From Fragilaria radians (Eukaryota; Bacillariophyta; Fragilariophyceae; Fragilariales; Fragilariaceae), in assembly GCA_900642245.1 (NCBI GenBank), contig CAAAJI010000021.1:115043-179042 (forward strand): a stretch of DNA of 64,000 bases, in the 5' to 3' direction. The translations under genes were made by a program, and so were the position numbers. Of the stretch, positions 22,827 through 34,048 are shown one piece after another. The first letter of the stretch is position 1, and each line of letters starts with the position of its first letter. The notes under the pieces are model-generated. The model made no database searches. It was not told the origin of the DNA and worked only from the letters and a program-made list of their open reading frames with translations.

Positions 22827-25800
22827 TCATATTGAATCTGATTTCAACTCGTCATCAAAATCCTGATTGATCCCTTGAGGATGGTTAGACGCCGTTTTTA
22901 TACTTTCCTCCCCAAATCCCCTGTCAGTGATACCCTCTGAATCATTACGTGAAGCGAAGGCTTTTTCCTGGATTGCATTGTTTTCTGGTTCATCAAACAA
23001 AATGGAAAGGGGATCCAAGATTGCCACGTCTTCCTTTTCTTGATCGTCTTCAAACAAGATAGAGAGAGGATCATCAATGACACTCTTAGCATGAATTTCC
23101 TTATGTTGTTCGATCAGTTGCTCTTCTACTTTTGCTGCGACATAGGCGGCTTGAACCTCAGCACGAATCTCACTCGTTGCGTCAACAGGCAGCGAGGCGT
23201 CGACCTTTTCACTCTTGTCTGCCTTATTTTTGTCAACAACATCGTCCTCTGTGTAGTCTGCTCCAGGCGCTGCGTTCAAGATTGCCACAGTTTCCTTCCA
23301 CTCTTGTTCTAGATCTTGGTATTTTTCATTGACTTTCTTGGAATAATCTTCGAGTGAAAGTGGTGCCTCAAATATCGGGGGTTCATATTCCTCCCAAACT
23401 TCATTTGCAAGCGCCTGACTGAGACGGGTTTCTTTGCCGTCAGAATCGACTTCATTCATCCAAGGCAGTTCGGATAGGAAGTCGATATTCATTTTCCGAC
23501 CCGAGTTAGTGCCCCATAATCCAGAAACTCCGTTGAAATTACTGCCTATAATGGAAACTTCATCCTGTGACACCTGACTGGGAGGTTTTCCCCATAGTTG
23601 CATCACAGTATTGAAAGCGTTTTCTTCATAAGTAACCTCTGATGGCGCTTCGACAACGGAGAGAGCGGAAAGATCGGACGGAGGAAGGCCCCAGAGCTGG
23701 GATATTCCATCCAGCTTTGTTTGATCGTATTTTAACGGAGTTTGTTCACGTGATCGCTTCGCCTCTAGTTCTGATCCACTAAGTATCTCACGTGTTTCTC
23801 GCAGCTCTTCAGCAACAGCCTCGATAAGTTCTTCCATACTTTCCTTGTACTCTTCATAGGACATAGGCGACTCTTTGAGTTTTTGCTCTTCCTTAAAACG
23901 TCTTTCCTCCTCCCATTCTTCATCTGCCATCATTTGACTTAACCGATACTCCTTTCCATCATCTCTCGTTTCGTCAAACCATTGGACGGATTCCAAATTG
24001 AAGAAGCCAAAATCTGGTTGAATCATCATGTTGGGGAATACGCCTACGACTTCTTCTGATTCCTTTTGACTTGAAATTGCTATGTTTGGACCAACTTGTG
24101 ATGAATCCGGAGGAGAGCGAAGTAGCGGTTCTTTGGATGTTGATTGTACAGCGAAGGAGGTCATAGTCGGAGACAAAAATGAAGGATTGAAATATGGAAA
24201 CGAGACTACATCTCTTTTAGTATCAGCTGATTGAGTCATATTTACTTGGAAAGTTGGCTCTCGGATGGTTTGGTTGGTAACTTTCCCTTCATTTAGAATT
24301 GAGATTTTTGTGGGAACATCGGATAGTAAACCTCCTTCCTTCATTGTCTTTCTAGAGCTCATTTCCTGAAAAGATTTTTGGCCATCCTCAAGTTCAGTTT
24401 CCGCCACAATATCAATTAGTTTTGGTGATAATGTGGATGGCATTTCACCATTCAACATTCTAGTTTCATTCAGACTACTAGTATTTGTCGTCATTGTGAT
24501 GTTTACAGCTAACAAGTTGATATCCTCTCCGATGGAGTCTTGTAGAACTTGTTGTCCCTCACTAAGTGTTTCATCGTTGTTTTCTGCGTTGATCCTTCGT
24601 TCCTTTTCTTGTTCTAAGTTCATGGCCTCCTGTTCGGCGGCTTTCAAAATCTCGGCTTTCACACGTTCAGCTTCTTCACGTTCTCGTTTCTCCTGTATCT
24701 CGCGTTCCTTTTGTGCCTTTTCTTCTTCCATTTGCAATAGCTCTTCGACTGAGTATCCTCTTACGGGTAACTGATAATCAAATAATTCTCCGTCTTTGAT
24801 TCGTTGCGATGAAAATGGCATTTGGTTGAATCCATTCACCCATCGAACACTTCCAGAATTCGTTTCAGCAACTAAGGTATCAACACATAATGGATCATCG
24901 CCCTTGCCATAATTTTCATTATCATATGGATCTAGGAATTGTTTCGCCAAATCGAAGAGACCCTGATAGGACAATGTGAGTAATCCAGTTCCGATGATCC
25001 CCAAAAGTGGTGCCATTCCAGAGGAGAATGCCATGACAGGATACATCCAAAGAATGACATCAACTAATACTTGTACAATATGAGCATATGCTAGGGGCAT
25101 ACGACCTTGTAGCTCATCTCCGATTCCTCCGGTTTGTGCTCGAATAACATGGATTTTTTCCAACACCTGTTGTTCAAAGCCTGCTCCTCCCGCAATGTGT
25201 CCAGAATTCCTCCCTTCCAAAAAGCATCGTATTAACCATAGCATAACTGCATTATGCCGTTGTGTCGCGGGTATTTCCGCATCGACTAGGACTAATCTTT
25301 CTGTGGGTGTCAACAATCCACGTTCCACTAATCTGCGCATCCCCCGAGGTGTGAGTATAGGACGATGGGATCTAGTAAACGAGGCGTAAGTTAGGAGATT
25401 AAATAATCGTATGTAACGTGCCATCAATTCCAGAAGCTGTCGACTGGCATTTGTATAGGTGGAGGGGTCTGTGGGACTGGAAGGAGTCTTGCGAGCAGCG
25501 TGCGCAGCAAGTGTCATACCCAAATCATTCAACCGTCCTTGTAGACGTCGTGATAACTCATAGCATTTTCTCCAAAGGGCGTAGGATTGATTTAAGAAGA
25601 ACGTAAGCGTAAAAGTCGTTACGGAAAGCAATTGGCCCCATAATATTTGAAAGCCTTGTAAATTTTCTTTCCAGCCAGGCATGAGACGAAAAATGAAGAA
25701 GACAACTGTAGCATAAGCCATATTTCTCACGCAAGATACCCATGTTTCACTAAATACGGTTCCAGTCCATCGCCTCCAAATCTTGTAGCAGAATCAAATG

Positions 25801-26262
25801 AGTACATAGTGGGGGGGGGGAGAGGAGTGAAGTAACGTGAACGTAGTAGAAAAACTACAAGGTTGTACTTACAAAACTACTCGAAGGATCAAACTGTAAC
25901 ATGATGGGCTTTCTTGCTACCATCCGTACACTTTCATCAATTAAATCATCCAATAATTTTTGAGTGGATGCTTGTTCAATGATCGATTCAGGTGTTGTCA
26001 ATACCATTTTCCTTGTTATTCTTGTCCGACGACGAAACAACGATGACGAAAATGCCTTGTTTGGATAAAGCATATTCGTGGATGATGATTGTTGGTTCGG
26101 ATAGAAGTTGAGCCGTGTAGAGGAAGGTATTTTGGTATTATCGAATAATCTCTGTAGATGTTGTCGCTGTTGTTGCTGTCGTTGCGAAGATGGAAGAATC
26201 ATTCCCTTGATAACAGCAATACAAGGAAAGAACGTGATGAAGAATGAAAAGATTCGTATCAT
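22827..26262 (-). CDS. bestrophin-family anion channel with long repeat-bearing C-terminal tail, 2 exons
   Basis: Bestrophins form pentameric Cl-/HCO3- channels; plastid members in algae help supply bicarbonate to Rubisco. Exon 1 is 26262-25873 and exon 2 is 25781-22827 (intron with GTAAGT donor and AAG acceptor, phase 0), 1,114 aa. The splice rebuilds the start of the domain: FDPSSSF-IWRRWTGTVF. Residues 1-20 are a signal-peptide-like helix followed by a Gln/Arg/Ser-rich stretch; plastid targeting is possible but no clear ASAFAP motif is seen. The core (about 120-470) shows RYIRLFNLLT..SF, RRLVERGLLTPTE and the FLDPYDNENYG segment in the place of the Ca-clasp INPFGED. A coiled coil (478-535) leads into an acidic 580-residue tail with repeats: LWG near 826, 859 and 885; a DGKE.RLSQ..A.E.WEE block at 719-755 and 896-929; DPLSILF at 1034 and 1053. 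Family call is strong; location is inference. Confidence 0.82.
25811..25820. repeat. G10 homopolymer in bestrophin intron
   Basis: Ten consecutive G on the plus strand (C on the coding strand) inside the 91-nt intron, where it may act as part of the pyrimidine-rich tract. Confidence 0.85.
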
Positions 26263-26656
26263 CCTACTATAGGTCAAATTTAAGATATCCTTTTAATATA
26301 TTGGAAGAAAAAATTGCTTCCCTTTCATGTATATACAGTTCAGAGAGTAAATGATGATGATTCCAAAATCCAATTTGATGCTCCTAATTTTGTCTCTGCG
26401 AAGGTCTCGGACATCAATCAATCTCTGACCACTCAATACTGTACGAGTAGTATGTTTGGGCTGGGATACTACTAGTACAAAATAAGGACATCAGAAAACC
26501 GTTATCCTTAGAAAGATCCAGTAACTGGAACCCTTACGAAGAAACATCAACCCGCGATGACAACCAACTTGATTTCGATCAATCCAAATTCGTTTCTTTT
26601 GTTTTCATCCAACCAACTTGATTTAGATCAATTTGTTTGTTTTCATCCATCTTGCA
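26263..26656. promoter_or_regulatory. putative bidirectional promoter, bestrophin / GT90
   Basis: Only 394 bp separate two divergent start codons, so the promoters must overlap or lie side by side. The right half contains a tandem duplication listed separately. No TATA-like element can be assigned with certainty. Confidence 0.45.
26561..26650 (+). repeat. 49-bp tandem duplication upstream of GT90 gene
   Basis: CAACCAACTTGATTT followed by c/a-GATCAAT occurs at 26561 and again at 26610, 49 bp apart, and each copy is followed by a related TTTGTTTTCATCC block (ending at 26610 and about 26650). The second copy runs up to the start codon, so it lies in the 5' leader or core promoter. Confidence 0.85.
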
Positions 26657-28678
26657 ATGACGATTGTTGCAGGAGGTCCACCCGAACTTCGTGGAATATT
26701 TGGCGATAATGGAGACTCTGCGAATTGGTTGGATGAAATGACAAAGTTCCCCAATGGCGTTCCGCGCTTTGAAAGTGGTGACACTTGTTTGGAATTTATG
26801 GAATGGTATGCCATCAATTTTGGTGGAAGCAATCCAGATTATCCACATCTGATGCATATATTTACGACACTCATCTCATGGGATCAGGTGGAACGCATTT
26901 TGCTGCCGAATATTTTGAAGGCTCGCAAAGAACCAAGCGATGCGAAAAAGATACCACTAAGTTATCTTGAGGATCCTGATCCAACGTCAAGTAATGTTTA
27001 CGAACAACCAGATGCTCAAGATGTCATTGATGAGATCCTTTTTCGACTTGAATTGCCAATTCATAGGTGTACGACACCGGTATCGACCATGAATACACTT
27101 AAATATCTTTTTTTTCATATGAAGTGTGGAATATATGTCATGATTCGGAACAACAAATTAAGAATCTTTGCGCCATTTGTTAATGGAGATTATAGGAATA
27201 CTTGGGGTGATGCACTGAAAGTAGAAGGAGATGGTTCGTTAGATACTTACTACTCGAAAAAGGCAGGCCAATACCGTGAGGAGCAAATAGAGAAAGATAG
27301 GACCAAATGGTGGGCCAATGGAAACATCATTTGTAACGAATTGACCAAAGAAACCGATAAGGATCAAATGCAATACTGGGGTGATCATTTCATGGCTGCA
27401 CTTCGAGATATGTTTGGAGAAGTATGTAATCAACGGGAAATGCCCGACTGTGAGTTCTTTCTCAATAAGCGTGATTACCCTCAACTCAAGATAAATGTTA
27501 AAAAAGGTGGAATCCCTGTCGAGCCTTATGGCTTCATCTTCGACAAAGATGATCGTGATCCAGATCAAGATGTTGATCTCGTTAACGAACACAAGTTTTC
27601 TTCCTACGCCCCCATCGTTTCTTTCTATGCTGCCCCTCCGGATAGATTCAGTGACCTCCCTTGGCCGTCGTCCGAAGACTGGGAATCTGCCTGTGGTCTA
27701 GTATTTCCGCAAACTCTCATTCACAAGAAAAAACCGGATGGATCGGTTGAATTTAACGGAAAACCTCGAGACTTGTTCACGGAAGCAAATTTTCGAAAAT
27801 TCGAGCGCGGCTGGGACGAAGGAAGAGTCGCAACTGCATTCTTTCGTGGAACTGCAACTGGAGGGGGGACTACCATCCATAATAATCAACGTCTCAAGGC
27901 AGCATACCTTTGCAATCAATGGAAAAATGATCCCGAAAAAGGTGGAGATGAACCATTCTTGGATGCACAAATCGTCGGATGGAATCTTCGAGATAAGAAA
28001 ATTGCAGACTCTCCCATGACCTTTCTGAGATCCTCAGAATTCAACTTTACAGCAGGACGACACCACTTCACTCCAATCTATGAACAATCAAAGTATAAAT
28101 ACTTGGTTTACATAGATGGGCATTGTGCAGCATGTCGATACGGCTTTATGATGCGATTGGGTTCTGTCATTCTCAAAGTGGCGCCTCGCCAGGTTGCAGA
28201 TCGCATGTGGTACTTTCCACTTTTGAAGCCATATCATGATCATGTTCCAGTCAAAGATGATCTTTCTGATTTGGAAGACCAAATTCGTTGGTGTCGTGCA
28301 AACGATGCAAAATGCAAGGAAATCGGTCAGAACGCCCTGAAATTTTATGAAAAATACGTCGCGAGAGATCCGTTGTTGGATTATGTTCAAATGATATGTC
28401 GTTCCATAGCCAAGTGTTATGTTGAACCACCAAGATGGTGGGAGGCACCCCCTAAGGAACAGCCGCCTCCAAAGCTACGAAAGCCTGACCATTTATGCTA
28501 TCAAGACAATTACTCAGGTACAGGCCGCCACTGTATCCGATGCAAGTTGGATGAGGAGGAAGAAAAACAGAGCATTGTCGCAGAAGAAGCAAAGGCGGAA
28601 GCCAAAAAGGCAGATAAAATGAGCAACAAGGCAAAATTACGTAATCGTCTTGTAAAGCGTGCGAAAGTTGCAAAGTAG
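26657..28678 (+). CDS. GT90 (CAP10/POGLUT-like) glycosyltransferase
   Basis: Predicted to transfer a sugar (glucose or xylose in characterised relatives) to protein or glycan. 673 aa from the ATG at 26657; the in-frame upstream codons have no ATG. Family signatures in order: VATAFFRGTATGGG (about 390), LKAAYLCNQW, LDAQIVGWNLRDKK, then YKYLVYIDGHCAACRYGF and GSVILKV (about 480), then the YFPLLKPYHDHVPVKDDLSDL block of the CAP10 domain. Relatives usually read NVAAYRFP where this has HCAACRYG. The N-terminus (MTIVAGGPPELRG) is not a signal peptide, unusual for a family that mostly works in the ER or Golgi; a missed upstream exon is possible. The C-terminus is a highly charged Lys/Glu/Ala tail preceded by CIRCK. 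Acceptor unknown. Confidence 0.85.
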   Translation: MTIVAGGPPELRGIFGDNGDSANWLDEMTKFPNGVPRFESGDTCLEFMEWYAINFGGSNPDYPHLMHIFTTLISWDQVERILLPNILKARKEPSDAKKIPLSYLEDPDPTSSNVYEQPDAQDVIDEILFRLELPIHRCTTPVSTMNTLKYLFFHMKCGIYVMIRNNKLRIFAPFVNGDYRNTWGDALKVEGDGSLDTYYSKKAGQYREEQIEKDRTKWWANGNIICNELTKETDKDQMQYWGDHFMAALRDMFGEVCNQREMPDCEFFLNKRDYPQLKINVKKGGIPVEPYGFIFDKDDRDPDQDVDLVNEHKFSSYAPIVSFYAAPPDRFSDLPWPSSEDWESACGLVFPQTLIHKKKPDGSVEFNGKPRDLFTEANFRKFERGWDEGRVATAFFRGTATGGGTTIHNNQRLKAAYLCNQWKNDPEKGGDEPFLDAQIVGWNLRDKKIADSPMTFLRSSEFNFTAGRHHFTPIYEQSKYKYLVYIDGHCAACRYGFMMRLGSVILKVAPRQVADRMWYFPLLKPYHDHVPVKDDLSDLEDQIRWCRANDAKCKEIGQNALKFYEKYVARDPLLDYVQMICRSIAKCYVEPPRWWEAPPKEQPPPKLRKPDHLCYQDNYSGTGRHCIRCKLDEEEEKQSIVAEEAKAEAKKADKMSNKAKLRNRLVKRAKVAK

Positions 28679-29214
28679 CATGCGCATGGATGTTTTGGAT
28701 ATCCAAATGTGCATGGGGAAATTGTCAATACTTTCAAAAATGAATTTAATGATCATGTTATACTCATATTTTGAAAAGCATAAGAAGATTTCTTTATTGA
28801 GATAGTGTACAGTTTTACAAACATCATTTCATTCCATAAAATAGAAATCTTTTCCTTAACAAAATAGACCAAACGAAACTTTGGAGCAAATTCGAAAGTA
28901 TATTCACGAAAAGTATTTTTCAGGAACAACAGTAGCAGAAAGTTACACGGCGATTTAGAGATTCTGTTGCAGACATGACAACAAGAATGATGATACAGTA
29001 GAAAAAGGTGTTTTGGAAACAAAAGGGGATAAAACCAAAGAGAAACTGTATACCTGAAAGGTTTGCAAGTATTCTTTCTTCTTGTAAAGCAATCAAATGC
29101 ACAGTGAATACGCTGGCAAGAAAGAACATATTTTTATGAAAGAAACTTTCTACTTTGATCAATTAAATCAACTAGTCATCTTATTTTGATTGCATTAACT
29201 TTGAATTAATGTTA
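28679..29214. other. convergent 3' spacer
   Basis: 536 bp between the 3' ends of the GT90 gene and the DUF2214-like gene. AT-rich; overlapping minus-strand open frames show no family resemblance. Confidence 0.45.
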
Positions 29215-30081
29215 TTAATCTTCAAAATCCAAAGCTTCCTTCACATACTTGAAACTCGCCCCGGCAAAAATAAGAGCAGACACTGCTGCCTCAGCTTGCC
29301 AGGGGATAGCATCTGTATAACCGATTCCTCGAGACATGAGAGTTGCAGAAAGAGGGATGCTAAGGATTGCCGTGATTTCTGCATTCATAATGGATGTCAT
29401 CCGATTGGCCAACTTTTCGGACATTTCTGGGAATTGTCCCTCTTGTTGTCGGACAATTGAGCGTTGAATAATCTTGGTGGTCGGGAAGAAGCTAAGCGCA
29501 CCAAATATACCTACGAGACAAATCTTTACCCAAAAGATGGGTTCATGGGAATAAAAATCAATTCCCTTCCCATATGTGACGACTCGCAGGTAACCAGAAA
29601 CAGCAATGGCAAGACCTGATATGCCATATGCAATATCTGCATTGGTAAGAAGTGCCTGTTCTTCTTGTGACATTCCTGGCTTTACCGTAAAACGTTCAAT
29701 CGTAAGACAAGCGGTCATGACTACCAGGGATGCGTAGTGAACATACGCAACAGCGGCACTTGCTAGTGGAGTGGCAGAACTAGCCGCACTAGCCTCAGAG
29801 GGAAGGCACAGCCAGACCAGAGATGCTGTTAGGATTGAAAGAGCTGCCGATGGATTAAGATTGTTTTGTTTTGTCGTCGTCACACCTGTTTTTGTCTCGG
29901 GTAACGTAAAGATATCATCATCCTTCGCATTGAGATGCAAATGTTGCTGAGGAAGAGTGAGGGTGGAAAATCGAGATGCGGAGGTAGTAGTAATTCTCTT
30001 TGTGGAAGAGAGCATTGGCACAAAGGCAAACGAGGATGTTGCAAATACAAGCAAATGGCAAAAAATCCAAAGAACCGTCAT
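29215..30081 (-). CDS. plastid DUF2214-like integral membrane protein
   Basis: 288 aa from the ATG at 30081. Residues 1-18 are a signal peptide ending TSSFA with Phe at the cleavage site (FVPM), then a Ser/Thr/Arg-rich transit peptide: a textbook diatom plastid presequence. The mature part has about four hydrophobic segments and matches the DUF2214 pattern: HYASLVVMTACLTIERF, then NADIAYGISGLAIAVSGYLR, then GKGIDFYSHEPIFWVKI and GALSFFPTTKI. DUF2214 proteins are small bacterial and cyanobacterial membrane proteins of unknown function; a thylakoid or envelope location is inferred. No neighbour clarifies its role. Confidence 0.8.
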   Translation of the reverse strand: MTVLWIFCHLLVFATSSFAFVPMLSSTKRITTTSASRFSTLTLPQQHLHLNAKDDDIFTLPETKTGVTTTKQNNLNPSAALSILTASLVWLCLPSEASAASSATPLASAAVAYVHYASLVVMTACLTIERFTVKPGMSQEEQALLTNADIAYGISGLAIAVSGYLRVVTYGKGIDFYSHEPIFWVKICLVGIFGALSFFPTTKIIQRSIVRQQEGQFPEMSEKLANRMTSIMNAEITAILSIPLSATLMSRGIGYTDAIPWQAEAAVSALIFAGASFKYVKEALDFED

Positions 30082-33000
30082 GATTGAAATTAATGAATAC
30101 AATTTTGCGAACCAATCCTGTCATCCTGTCAAATAGAATTTAAGGTTATGGGGTACATTTAACTGCAACACTTCCTATTGAGTCACGGGATACAAAAATT
30201 AACAACTTTTGCTGGCACTTTACTCCATTGTCCTATCAGATATTTATGAAATTGCACTCCTCTTCTTTAGTGTGTCATTTAATACGTGTTCTCCTGCTCT
30301 TCCTAATCTTTGTTTCCAAGGCCTTTGAAACTTGTTGAATCGTAGTAAAGGCTGTTCAGTTCATTGTACGTTCAGTCTCCTCTCCCTAACAAAGAGTTTG
30401 AGGCTTTGGCTACTATGATGAATCGCTGCTTTTCCCATGAATTCTATGCTTTTCAAGACTTACAACTTTTTCCACTTGAAGAATTCAATAATTACTTTGC
30501 CAAATCCGACATCAGAGCGTTGAATATGGCACAGACTCTAGAAGTCTTTAACATCTCTGATAAAAGAAGCTAAGATAAAACTATACAATACAGCCTGACA
30601 AACATGTATAAAGCTTTCCACATAAAACCTAATGCAGATTAAACGCAAGGGATATTTCCAATACCCATCTAGTATCTATAGAACTAATTTCACCGAAACA
30701 AGTCTGCACATGCCTCTCGAAAGAAGCCTGATTAATGATCTCTTTAACGATGTTGGAGTTGATTTCTTTTATTCAAATGAATTCATTTTGATCCATTCAA
30801 CTTTGATAGGATCTCGAATAAAACAAAGTCTCGTATCAATATGGTGACCGTACGCCAACCAATGCGTTCTACTTGTGAATGTTATTTCTTCTATTTTTCA
30901 AGCTCAATTTATAACTTGAACGTATAATCTTAAATCTTGGGAGGCCTGGAGACTTAAGCACTTTGTTAACGTGTAAGTCACCGCCACACTTTCCAAGTTA
31001 TTGATTGATAAGAAGTACAATAAATTGTACATCAGGAATACGAGGAGGGACAGTTGTTGCAGTCTGAGCGGAAGACTTTCTAGAATCATCTGCCATGGGC
31101 AATACCATCGTATCGGAATCAGAGAATTTTCTATGGTTTCGGTATGTTGAGTTTCAGTCACGGTGATATTCTTTATAGACATTTTCCCTATTGTCGGTTT
31201 GTATGGACGTCAATTCTCCAGTTGGATTGGATGCCACATGCATATGTCTCTATCGAATAGGGGCTTAAACAAGTAGATGGTCGACATAGTGTTGGACAAG
31301 GAATTTGTTTTGAACTGTACTCACTATCAAATTTTTGGCATCCACAAATAATTAAAAACAAAGGGGGAAACTAGGAATGGAATAGTTTTTGGACTTTGCC
31401 AAAAAAATTGGGAGCATGCTTTCAATTAAGTTAAATTAGGGGCTTGGAAGTCTGAAGACAAAGGGAACTTTGTTATTCTGATTATGCTGCTCCCATATTG
31501 CATGCGCACGTCATCCTCAATCCAGATTACTCTTTTTGCAAGAATGCTTCCTGAGCATGGAGAACATGCAGCAATAGACGTCCTTCAATACCAAGGAGAA
31601 AGATAGCAAGAAAACTTAGGACGAATATCTTGAAATTAGATTGGCTTACCCAGGTTTCCACTTCCAAGCAAAGGTTAAATGAAACAAATTTGGTCTGTGA
31701 TAGGAAAAAAGTACATCTCAAGCCTTCGTGTCTATGTATCGATAGATGTATATTTCTCTCAAATTTTCATTTTCGATACTCATTTGTACTGATAGCAATG
31801 GACAACTCCAATGCTGGTACACAAGTACATCTCTTTGCCTATTAAATTTTTATAGGGAAGCATGATGATTTCATGGTTAAGTGACAATTCTTTTACTTTT
31901 CCCTTGGCTAAGTGAGAAAACCTATTTTTCCACACAAGAGAACATTGCATTTGAGTATCATCATTTTATTTTCATATACTGCTTACCCATGATTGAATCA
32001 CGTGTCATGAAAGAAGGATATCAGCATGGAGTTTTCCATGTCCCAATCATTGGAATAGGAAACAGGTGATGTTTTACAATTTGATTTCAGCTTCTTAAAG
32101 TCAGAGATAAAAAATGCTGTTCTGGTTTACTTGGGAAACTCAAATTCTAGGTAGGTCCATACAGACGGAAACTTCTTTGAAGACTGATTTTCACTTGCCT
32201 TGCAATTGCTTTGAGTAGTTATTGCTCCACTGATCTAGCTATAGTATATCAATTCCCATGGAATGCCTTGCAGTTTTTGACAATCAGTCAAAGGTTGTTT
32301 CATTCCATATGCGAGGCTGCATATCATGCTCTCGAACGAATTTAGTGATAGATGTTATCCCTTTTCGTAGGTTATCCCACATCTTCATGACTTCAATTAA
32401 GTGTAAAGGCTCGATTTTAGATCTTGAACCTTTTTGGAATGAAATATTTGTCAAGTAATGCTTGTCACTTATATACAGTCAAATAAGATCCAAATTACAT
32501 TGTTGTTATTGGAACTAGCATCAGCTAGTCGTTTAACCAAATGTTGCAATTGACCAACATTGGGGCTCGCAACTAATTTTATTGCGGAAGGAAGCATTTA
32601 TGTAACGCTAAGTTTTGCTGTGCCAAAAGAAAATGGTTGAACTCAAAATACTCATTATCTATATCATTTAACTTTGTTTAAGGAAACGTTCACGAAAAAA
32701 AAATTTGACATTTTAAACTCTCTTTGACATTTGCATTCACATTAATTCGAACTACCTTTGAACTTTGTATAAAGAAAAGAACATCTTTTGAAAAATCTTT
32801 AAGTTCAAATTGAGCGAATATATTTTAAGCCAATGTCACTAGTTCTTACCCCAGGAGATCATTTTTCATAAAATCTGCATCTCATGTATTCAGCCTTTTT
32901 GTCCAATGGTCTGAGGGTGAAAGATCAGTCCATTAGGCAAAAAGTGCTGCATATTTTCAAGCAAAGGAAAGCAGATGGAGCATTTGACAGCAGCATAGAA

Positions 33001-33692
33001 TGTTTGGCGCCACCTTTTGAGATAAAAAGTAAGTCATGGTCTTTTTTCTCAATCCTCTCTCTAAGGGAGCTGATGATATTTGTAGGAACATCATTCAATG
33101 ACTTCTTCGATTGTTTGAGAGATATGGAATCAAGAAGCAAGTAAACATAATCAATATGGAACATATTGCTCAATCTTTTGAATCAAAACAAGAAAGACTT
33201 ATCGATGAAAATGGAAGTAACTTTCATAAAAGATTCACAGATACATTATTGGAAACGGGGGAAAACTTTCACCTTTTGTACTATGCCCTGGCAGAAAAAA
33301 ACCAGCGCTCCACAAAGGTGTCCTGGTTTATGCGAAAATGACTGGAAAGTAAAAAGGCAAATCCTACTCATTTCGTCCAATAACTGGTAATTACTTGTAA
33401 ATAGACTACATTTTTACGAATGCCCGTACTACATAAATGGCCTCATGTAGGGTTCATACAATTTTGTCCATTTCTATATCACAGTAGAGGTATTTGGTGC
33501 AAATTTTTCAGTTGTACCTCCCAACTGACCCAAGTGTCTATGGCCATTGGATGGTGCTGTGAATAGACGTTTTCATAGTTAATGTTAATCAGATTCCAAT
33601 TTTACATTTGGCATGCTTTGGAAGATACAAACTGACAAGCAAATAGTAAAAACCTAAAACTATCTGATTAACGCCAAAACCGATAATGATTG

Positions 33693-33902
33693 CACTCAAA
33701 GTCTGTGATTGGCTTCTAGATAAACTTTGACATACATATTCTTCATCATCCATCAAATTCCTAATTGATTCATTCTACTTAATTCATGGATAATCTCTTA
33801 AATTTGTTTAAACATTTTTTCTAAACTTTTATTCTACATCCTATACCTACAAGTTAAGGCATCATTCAAAGTCTTTGATTGGTTTCTAAACAAACTTTGA
33901 TA
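33693..33902. repeat. pair of 40-bp direct repeats bounded by inverted 7-mers
   Basis: 33693-33732 and 33863-33902 match at 34 of 40 positions, 170 bp apart. In both, the segment begins TCAAAGT and ends ACTTTGA, which are inverted repeats of each other, with a variable centre around GATTGG. Could be paired regulatory sites or tiny element copies. Confidence 0.8.
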
Positions 33903-33995
33903 TGCTTCATCCTATTTGGAGCCATCACGAGGCTGCGATATAATTCCTGAAAATCTTGACTTGAACGAAGAAGAAAATTAGTCTCCTAGTTGGTT

Positions 33996-34048
33996 GTTAC
34001 CAGATCCAACATCAGTAAGCTTGCTACCAGAACCAGCATCAGTAAGCT
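33996..34048. repeat. 27-bp tandem duplication (2 copies)
   Basis: A unit containing ACCAGA...ATCAGTAAGCT occurs at 33996 and 34023, differing at only a few positions. One frame reads LLPDPTSVS then LLPEPASVS, but the reading frame does not extend far. Confidence 0.85.

Noticed and set aside
32884..33390. Cluster of 75-90-codon frames on both strands
   Set aside because: No family match; frames shift and overlap. Possibly a decayed element, but nothing in the sequence proves it.
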